5,303 nucleotides of DNA from Cloacimonetes bacterium TCS62 (GTDB taxonomy: Bacteria > Cloacimonadota > Cloacimonadia > Cloacimonadales > TCS61): positions 1 through 5,303 of the forward strand of contig LSCM01000102.1 of assembly GCA_001577185.1 (NCBI GenBank), read 5' to 3'. Each line of letters opens with the position of its first letter. Position 1 is the first letter of the stretch. This document shows, in pieces, positions 1 through 4,106 of this stretch. The notes below the pieces were generated by a model, which searched no databases, was not told the origin of the DNA, and saw nothing but the letters and a program-made list of their open reading frames with translations. Position numbers and translations under genes: made by a program.

Positions 1-1727
1 GTGCAAGCAAGGATAGAAGGGCAATCGATAATCGGAAAATCAACGACTCTCTGAATCTGCTGATCAGGCAAACCATCGTTCATCATAAGCGGCTCATCCA
101 TTGTCTCATCCCAGTATCCAATTCCTTCTTCTTCCCAACCGGCAAAAAGTTTGTCATTGCAGTCCAGAGCGATCGAAGTAAGGTAGTTATCCCAGAAACA
201 GACATTCCAATTTTGAGCAAAATCATAGGAGGAGTACAAGCCGGAAGAGTATGATTCGCCCGGCATAAATGCATATAGAAGACCATCTGCAGTAAACTGA
301 AAGTCTTTTACCTCGTTGGCATTATTTGCTAATTCCCAGCTATTTAAGTCATAAAATAATAGATGAGCCGGAAAGATTGACATAGGTTCTTCACTTAAAG
401 TAAAATATCCATTGGAATGAGCTTCCCAGGCAATACTTTCACCTTGTGGCTCTTGGATGTAATTGGTTTCATAGTAATCAGTTAGCAGACATTCTACGAT
501 TGATTGTGAACTATTTCGTTTCCAATAGTAAATAGTATTGTAAGTTTTGATCAGGATCTCATCACCAATTGGAGAGATGTCTCCGCCGGTTGCGCCGCTA
601 TAACCTCCACCAAAAGGATAAGCTGCAGGAGGATAATCTAATTGAGCCACTTCTTCCATTATATTGATCTCGGTGGTGGATTGTGGATAACTCGCAAAAA
701 ACACTCTATCAAAGCCGGTAGAAGATGTTTCACTTCTTTTGGAAACTACGTAGATATCATTTGTGAGCGGATCTACCATCATTGTTTCCGCATCGTAATT
801 TCCGGTTTCATATTGAATTTGAATAGTGTCATACTCTTCGATCAGCTCATTCACAGGTGTCTGGCTGGCAGAAACAATCGGTTCTGCAAAACGATAGATA
901 TATTTTGTATCATATTGCTGAGCATTGTCTCCAATATCAGCTATGTAAATATAATATCCATCACTTTCCAAAAAACCCAGAGAAATGTCTTCCCAATCAC
1001 GATTTTCAACTCCTTCCAAGGTAAAAGTCCCTAAGTGTTCACCTTCGTTATTGAGGGCATAAACTGCCGGTTCACTATCAGAATCATTATGAGTCCAGAG
1101 CACATTGTTATGAGCTCTGCTGGCGATCAAACCAGAGGCTTCGTTGATATCATCCAATTCCAATAATCCTTGATCTTCCCCAAATTCAAAATCTGGTTCC
1201 GCTGAATATATCCGATTATAGATGCTTCCATCGGAATCAAGCACAGCTGTGTTGTCGTACTCATTCATACTATAACACTCTGTATTAAAGAAAAGCGGAT
1301 CTCGCACCCAGTGTATTCCATCAAAAGAGCGGGTTATTCCCTCATCACTGCCGGCATAGTATAAGTTATCTAATTCATTGAAGAATAGAAAATTAGGGCA
1401 AAAAAGCCAGTCTAAGCAAGTGAACTCGTGTGTATTCATATCAAAAAGATAAATGCCATCAGAATTGGAATTATAACCAAGCAGTGTCACCAGCTTATCA
1501 TCGTCGATCTTAAGGCAGTCCATCACACCCAACCCACCTGCTTCATATTCGGTCCAATCAAGATCAAATTGAATAAGAAGACCACTCGAAGTGCATAAAA
1601 TAGCTTGCTCTTCGAATTGGAAATTTGCATTTAAGATTGGAAATTCTGATTCGCAGAAACTATTCCATTCATAAGCTGACGTAACAGTAATCGTTAATAC
1701 CAACAGGATTGTAATTAAAACTTTCAT
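1..1727 (-). CDS. Exported phytase-like beta-propeller protein, 3' end outside window
   Basis: The frame is open from 1727 to the left edge, giving 575 complete codons and no stop, so the C-terminus is missing. Two ATGs stand in tandem (1730 and 1727). The GGGAG ribosome site lies only 3 bases before the first and 6 before the second, so I chose 1727. Residues 1-18 are a Sec signal peptide with a hydrophobic core, ending Thr-Ser-Ala before Tyr19, so the product is probably periplasmic or secreted. Residues about 196-434 match the phytase-like (esterase-like activity) propeller family: EASGL at 196-200, HNDS at 213-216, DWED at 244-247, DIGDN at 264-268, DISP at 383-386, KTY at 394-396 and EPQGESIAW at 426-434. 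The flanks (about 19-190 and 475-575) look like other propeller or BNR-type repeats, for example GITRSFDG near 130-137 and GLPDQQI near the edge. True phytase or esterase activity is not shown. Such proteins in the FCB group often end in a secretion-sorting domain, which cannot be checked here. The gene is divergent from the small gene at 1875. Confidence 0.85.
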   Translation of the reverse strand, partial: MKVLITILLVLTITVTSAYEWNSFCESEFPILNANFQFEEQAILCTSSGLLIQFDLDWTEYEAGGLGVMDCLKIDDDKLVTLLGYNSNSDGIYLFDMNTHEFTCLDWLFCPNFLFFNELDNLYYAGSDEGITRSFDGIHWVRDPLFFNTECYSMNEYDNTAVLDSDGSIYNRIYSAEPDFEFGEDQGLLELDDINEASGLIASRAHNNVLWTHNDSDSEPAVYALNNEGEHLGTFTLEGVENRDWEDISLGFLESDGYYIYIADIGDNAQQYDTKYIYRFAEPIVSASQTPVNELIEEYDTIQIQYETGNYDAETMMVDPLTNDIYVVSKRSETSSTGFDRVFFASYPQSTTEINIMEEVAQLDYPPAAYPFGGGYSGATGGDISPIGDEILIKTYNTIYYWKRNSSQSIVECLLTDYYETNYIQEPQGESIAWEAHSNGYFTLSEEPMSIFPAHLLFYDLNSWELANNANEVKDFQFTADGLLYAFMPGESYSSGLYSSYDFAQNWNVCFWDNYLTSIALDCNDKLFAGWEEEGIGYWDETMDEPLMMNDGLPDQQIQRVVDFPIIDCPSILAC

Positions 1728-1776
1728 CATAATCTCCCTTGAACAAAAAACGTTCTGTAACACAAAACCTTCTTTT

Positions 1777-1804
1777 TTTACGTTAACTAATTATTTTCTA
1801 TACA
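1777..1804 (+). promoter_or_regulatory. Weak candidate promoter for the small gene
   Basis: TTTACG (1777-1782) and TATACA (1799-1804) are separated by 16 bases. Each matches the sigma-70 -35 and -10 consensus at four of six positions. Transcription would start near 1811 and give a leader of about 60 bases before the ATG at 1875. The surrounding DNA is very AT-rich, so chance matches are likely. I saw no comparably placed promoter for the divergent propeller gene. Confidence 0.2.
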
Positions 1805-1813
1805 AATAAACAT
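1787..1813 (-). other. Possible 8-residue leader ORF before the propeller gene
   Basis: On the minus strand a GGAGGAG motif (1825-1831) sits 11 bases before an ATG that opens the short frame MFICIENN and stops at 1787. It lies about 60 bases upstream of the start of the propeller gene. The Shine-Dalgarno match is the strongest in the intergenic region, but the spacing is longer than ideal and the peptide is too short for coding evidence. It may be a chance match. Confidence 0.15.
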
Positions 1814-1874
1814 GCTGGGAAAATCTCCTCCAAAAAGTTAGATTTAAAGCCAATTTTTTAAGAGAAATAATCCC

Positions 1875-2120
1875 ATGAAAATTATTGAAAATATTGCGAG
1901 GCGGATTTGCCGAAAGCTGACTAAAAATCAAGTTATTCGAATCATTAAAGTATTGCAGAATTTGTTAGATGATCCTGAAACAATATTCAAAAAACCTGAA
2001 CCGGAATACACAAACTATCGTAAATTCAAAGTTGATTCCGAGCCACCTTTAACTAAACCACCGGATTCAATCCCCGAGCTTGATTACAGAAGATTTCAAT
2101 TTCAAACTTTCTTTGAATAA
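1875..2120 (+). CDS. Small basic protein of unknown function, 81 aa
   Basis: I do not recognise this protein. The frame has an upstream in-frame stop at 1845 and only one possible ATG; AAGAGA, 9 bases before it, is a weak ribosome site. Residues 1-31 are predicted helical and strongly basic (eight Lys or Arg against one Glu), with regularly spaced Ile, Val and Leu, which suggests an amphipathic helix that could bind nucleic acid or membrane. Residues 34-70 are rich in Pro and Glu and probably extended. A Tyr-Arg-basic-Phe motif occurs twice, YRKF at 48-51 and YRRF at 71-74, and the protein ends in an aromatic tail (Phe at 74, 76, 79 and 80). There is no signal peptide or membrane segment. It stands alone, divergent from the propeller gene and convergent with the lptD operon. 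It could be an intact small gene or the start of a longer broken one, because repeats and IS debris follow it. Confidence 0.5.
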   Translation: MKIIENIARRICRKLTKNQVIRIIKVLQNLLDDPETIFKKPEPEYTNYRKFKVDSEPPLTKPPDSIPELDYRRFQFQTFFE

Positions 2121-2128
2121 TTTTTTTT
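2101..2128 (+). terminator. Weak hairpin plus T-run terminator candidate
   Basis: TTCAAA (2101-2106) and TTTGAA (2112-2117) form a perfect 6-bp inverted repeat around the 5-base loop CTTTC. The stop codon TAA follows, then eight T residues (2121-2128). This has the order of an intrinsic terminator, but the stem has only one G-C pair and overlaps the last codons of the small gene. It may stop transcription weakly or be a by-product of AT-rich sequence. Confidence 0.3.
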
Positions 2129-2280
2129 ATCATTATATACAAATTATGTTAGAGTTTTATTAGTCAAGTAATAAAAGCGGGGATTGGGGATATTTGTACG
2201 AAATGAAATTCTTGCAGCTTTCTTCAAAGACAGTGCATTATCTGGAGCGAGGAGAAATAGTGGAAGATCAGAAGAATAGA
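2121..2280. other. Intergenic stretch with no gene found
   Basis: Beyond the T-run and an AT-only palindrome I see no supportable gene here. A frame from ATG 2203 reads about 43 codons, but it runs straight through the downstream heptamer repeats and has no recognisable motif. The segment could be decayed sequence linked to the IS remnant that follows. Confidence 0.4.
2155..2176. repeat. Perfect AT-only inverted repeat, 8-bp arms
   Basis: TTTTATTA (2155-2162) and TAATAAAA (2169-2176) are exact reverse complements around GTCAAG. The stem contains no G-C pair, so an RNA hairpin would be unstable. It could be a protein-binding palindrome or chance. It lies 35 bases after the stop of the small gene. 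Confidence 0.4.
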
Positions 2281-2315
2281 GGTTTAGGGTATAGGGTTTA
2301 TGGTTTAAGGTTGGT
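2281..2315. repeat. Five degenerate GGTTTAG heptamers
   Basis: The tract divides into five consecutive 7-base units: GGTTTAG, GGTATAG, GGTTTAT, GGTTTAA and GGTTGGT. Each keeps GGT at the start and differs from the first at up to three positions. This is a short tandem repeat with 7-base period. It is non-coding on present evidence and is probably part of a dispersed intergenic repeat family. Confidence 0.75.
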
Positions 2316-2346
2316 TTGTAGAACTAGGATTTAAGAAAAGATTGAT

Positions 2347-2381
2347 AATTCATCATTCATAATTCACAATTCGTAATTCAC
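2347..2381. repeat. Five degenerate AATTCAC heptamers
   Basis: Five consecutive 7-base units read AATTCAT, CATTCAT, AATTCAC, AATTCGT and AATTCAC. The core ATTC is constant in all five. It has the same 7-base period and the same number of copies as the GGTTTAG block 31 bases before it, but an unrelated unit. Confidence 0.8.
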
Positions 2382-2486
2382 ATTCTTGCCCTCCGTGCCC
2401 TGTGAAATCTCTTCTTTTCTAACTTCTTGCAATACAGCATCTTTAAAATTCTGGCTGTATCGGTAATTCTTAATCTTCTTAACCAT
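2364..2486 (-). pseudogene. IS3-type transposase OrfA remnant, first ~27 codons
   Basis: The ATG at 2486 follows GGGAGG by 4 bases. The frame begins MVKKIKNYRYSQNFKDAV and continues with LQEVRKEEIS. This pattern (basic start, Tyr-Ser-x-x-Phe-Lys-x-x-Val, then Glu-Val-Arg) resembles the first helix of the HTH_Tnp_1 domain of IS3/IS911 OrfA proteins, which bind the IS ends. After about residue 28 the frame runs into the CCCTGTG and AATTCAC repeats and stops at 2364, 40 residues in total. A normal OrfA has about 90-110 residues, and the recognition helix, OrfB and the DDE catalytic domain are absent. It cannot be functional. The subgroup is not determined. Confidence 0.55.
2389..2404. repeat. 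CCCTCCGTG / CCCTGTG short repeat
   Basis: A 9-base unit CCCTCCGTG (2389-2397) is followed directly by a 7-base unit CCCTGTG (2398-2404), then AAATCTCTTC. Sequences of the style CCTCCGTGCCCTCTGTGAAATCTCTT are dispersed intergenic repeats in many bacterial genomes, as I recall. That match is from memory and not searched. The unit meets the IS remnant here, so the exact boundary between them is uncertain. Confidence 0.5.
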
Positions 2487-2534
2487 TAAACCTCCCTAGT
2501 TTAGGTTTCTGTCAACCTATTTCAGGACGGGGCA
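2405..2534 (-). mobile_element. Truncated IS3-like insertion sequence, left end only
   Basis: Read on the minus strand, the element starts at 2534 with TGCCCCGTCCTGAAATAGG and continues with a short leader, a strong GGGAGG ribosome site and an ATG at 2486 opening a transposase-like frame. The terminal TG and the layout (end, about 50-base leader, small helix-turn-helix OrfA) fit the IS3 family; the family assignment rests on recall of similar ends. Only about 130 bases remain. No second inverted end or target-site duplication is visible, and the inner side merges into the CCCTGTG/AATTCAC repeats. The TG end lies 5 bases after the stop codon of the lipoprotein gene. Confidence 0.55.
2488..2508 (-). 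promoter_or_regulatory. Inverted repeat covering the transposase ribosome site
   Basis: On the minus strand AAACCT (2508-2503) and AGGTTT (2493-2488) are perfect 6-bp arms around a 9-base loop. The second arm contains the AGG of the GGGAGG ribosome site, just before the ATG at 2486. In read-through RNA this hairpin would hide the ribosome site. Other IS elements are known to use such structures to avoid transposase expression from outside promoters. Confidence 0.35.
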
Positions 2535-2539
2535 CTTTT

Positions 2540-3502
2540 TTAGTCTTTATGCATTAAAAATTTCAATTTCACTCCGACCGGTAAATGATCTGACACATTG
2601 CTATCATATTCATACCAGCCGTTATCTAAATAATCATCAATCTTAAAAGTTCTAGTTTCTGAAACACTCATGTTATATTCATCAAAAAGTTCATTTGTGA
2701 TCAAGATATGATCAAGATGACTTGGCCAACCAGGATAAGACCAATTATCTGTCGAACCCAATCCTATATCCCAATCTGCAAATAAATATTCCTCTGGTGT
2801 TGATATAAATTGCATAAAAACATTATTATCTTCTTCATCATTCAATTCATCGTTCATATCACCGATTACAATTACATTCTGATCAAATAGATTCTCAAAA
2901 ATATATGCATCCAATAAGTTACATGCATTATAGCGACGGGTTTCTTCATCCCACGGATCACTCAAATCTAATTCACCATCTCCTCCAGCCTTAAGATGAT
3001 TATTTATGATAGTGACATTTTCACTTTGATAAGTAATATCCAACCTTAATGGAGGTCTGGGAAAAGCAATCCAGTTGGTTGGAAACGGTTCACATATACT
3101 ATCATAAAAAGTATTTTTGTATATAAAAGCCAAGTTGATAGAGCCATAGTTGCTACTAACGCTATTAGATCTATACCCGTTCCAGCTATTCAAACTATCA
3201 CTGAAATTTAGTATATTAATAACTTCTTCAAAATCCGCATCACTTTCAATTTCCTGCAATCCATAGATATCAGCATCTATTGCAGCAATAATTTGAGCAA
3301 CGTAATTTGTAGTTTCAGAATTTTTTGGAAAATGCTCAATATTCCAAGTTACAACATCCAAGGTAGAATCAGTACCAAAAAAGAGGTCATCTAAACTTAA
3401 AGGCTCATCATTGGATCCTGTTGGTCCCTTTTCCTGCTCACCGCAAGCAAATATTATCATAGCAATGATCAAGCCTAATATAAATAATTTATTGTTCTTC
3501 AA
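2540..3502 (-). CDS. Endonuclease/exonuclease/phosphatase-family lipoprotein
   Basis: This 320-residue protein starts with TTG at 3502, overlapping the stop codon of the preceding gene by 4 bases (TTGA). GGAG lies 5 bases before the TTG, and the frame immediately gives a lipoprotein signal peptide, so the start is convincing. Residues 5-19 are hydrophobic and end Ile-Phe-Ala before Cys20, the probable lipidated cysteine. Gly follows at position +2, which does not suggest inner-membrane retention. Residues about 48-315 carry the full DNase I-like (EEP) metal-dependent hydrolase set: TWNIEHF with Asn54, LQE with Glu84, NNH with Asn167 and His169, GDMND with Asp215 and Asn217, SHLDHI with Asp264, and SDHLP with Asp305 and His306. 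All expected catalytic residues are present, so it is probably an active phosphodiesterase or phosphatase. The substrate could be DNA, RNA or a phosphorylated lipid or sugar. Coupling to the HAD and lptD genes favours an envelope role, which is inference. Confidence 0.85.
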   Translation of the reverse strand: MKNNKLFILGLIIAMIIFACGEQEKGPTGSNDEPLSLDDLFFGTDSTLDVVTWNIEHFPKNSETTNYVAQIIAAIDADIYGLQEIESDADFEEVINILNFSDSLNSWNGYRSNSVSSNYGSINLAFIYKNTFYDSICEPFPTNWIAFPRPPLRLDITYQSENVTIINNHLKAGGDGELDLSDPWDEETRRYNACNLLDAYIFENLFDQNVIVIGDMNDELNDEEDNNVFMQFISTPEEYLFADWDIGLGSTDNWSYPGWPSHLDHILITNELFDEYNMSVSETRTFKIDDYLDNGWYEYDSNVSDHLPVGVKLKFLMHKD

Positions 3503-4086
3503 TAACTCTCCAATTTTTCTATTAAATCGACTGCTGATGCAAGATCGTTCACAATAAAGTCCGGGGTATATTTTGAATTCTTTCTTTTATTTAAAAACTC
3601 ATCTTCACCATTACCAGTAAGAACTAATATTGTTTTCAAACCTGCATTATAGCCAAATCCAATGTCAGAGAATTTATCTCCGATCATATAAGATGTCGTA
3701 TTATCTATCTGATATTTCTCTTGTATTTTTTTAAACATTCCGATCCCAGGTTTTCTATCTTCATGCTGAATATTGTAAGGTTCAACTTTACCTTTTTTAT
3801 GATATGGCGCAAATATTATATCATCCACTTTAGTATTTTCTTTCGCTAATTCACTAATCAATTTCTCATTTATTTTCTTAACATCATCAATCTGAAAATA
3901 ACCATAAGCAACCCCAGCTTGATTTGTTACTATGAAAACAAGATAACCCATTTTATTTAATTTACCAATAGCTTTAGCAGCAAATGGATAAAGTATTAGA
4001 TCATCTGGATGGTTAATGTAACCATGTTCATCTGAGTTGATCGTTCCATCCCTATCTAGAAAAACCACTTTATTTTTTTCTCTCAT
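3499..4086 (-). CDS. HAD-IIIA phosphatase, GmhB-like, lacking zinc cysteines
   Basis: This 195-residue cytoplasmic enzyme starts at ATG 4086, with AGAGGA 5 bases upstream. It shows all HAD motifs: FLDRDGT with nucleophile Asp11 and acid/base Asp13, TNQAG with Thr54 and Asn55, the RKP lysine Lys112, and GDKFSD with Asp137 and Asp141. Length and motif spacing fit the family of D-glycero-D-manno-heptose-1,7-bisphosphate 7-phosphatase (GmhB) and the histidinol-phosphatase half of HisB. GmhB removes the 7-phosphate in ADP-heptose synthesis for the LPS core, and the neighbouring lptD agrees with that. Two departures are visible. The usual zinc loop (Cys-x-His before the loop and Cys-x-Cys before RKP) reads Ala93-Pro-Tyr95 and His108-Glu-Asp110, and the common Ala-Arg-Gly-Tyr-Phe stretch is Ala-Tyr-Gly-Tyr-Phe (60-64). 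The substrate could therefore be another phosphosugar. The gene follows lptD by 20 bases and overlaps the lipoprotein start. Confidence 0.8.
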   Translation of the reverse strand: MREKNKVVFLDRDGTINSDEHGYINHPDDLILYPFAAKAIGKLNKMGYLVFIVTNQAGVAYGYFQIDDVKKINEKLISELAKENTKVDDIIFAPYHKKGKVEPYNIQHEDRKPGIGMFKKIQEKYQIDNTTSYMIGDKFSDIGFGYNAGLKTILVLTGNGEDEFLNKRKNSKYTPDFIVNDLASAVDLIEKLESY

Positions 4087-4106
4087 CTTATTCCTCTATT
4101 ATTTTA

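Noticed and set aside
83..286. 67-codon minus-strand frame
   Set aside because: It lies inside the propeller gene in another frame; the translation has no recognisable domain, while the overlapping frame shows a signal peptide and family motifs.
642..1034. 130-codon plus-strand frame
   Set aside because: It is antisense to the best-supported part of the phytase-like domain (DWED and DIGDN motifs) and has no ribosome site or recognisable motif.
1821..1845. AAATCT/AGATTT inverted repeat in the small gene's leader as a riboswitch or attenuator
   Set aside because: It is a 6-bp AT-rich stem with a 13-base loop and no further conserved structure, so chance is sufficient.
2131..2170. Minus-strand promoter with TTGACT and TATAAT
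   Set aside because: The two elements are 24 bases apart, too far for a sigma-70 promoter, and no gene follows on that strand before the small gene's antisense.
2203..2334. 43-codon plus-strand frame from ATG 2203
   Set aside because: It reads through the GGTTTAG heptamers, has no clear ribosome site and matches nothing I know.
2281..2404. CRISPR array
   Set aside because: The repeats are 7-base tandem units without spacers, and no cas gene is present.
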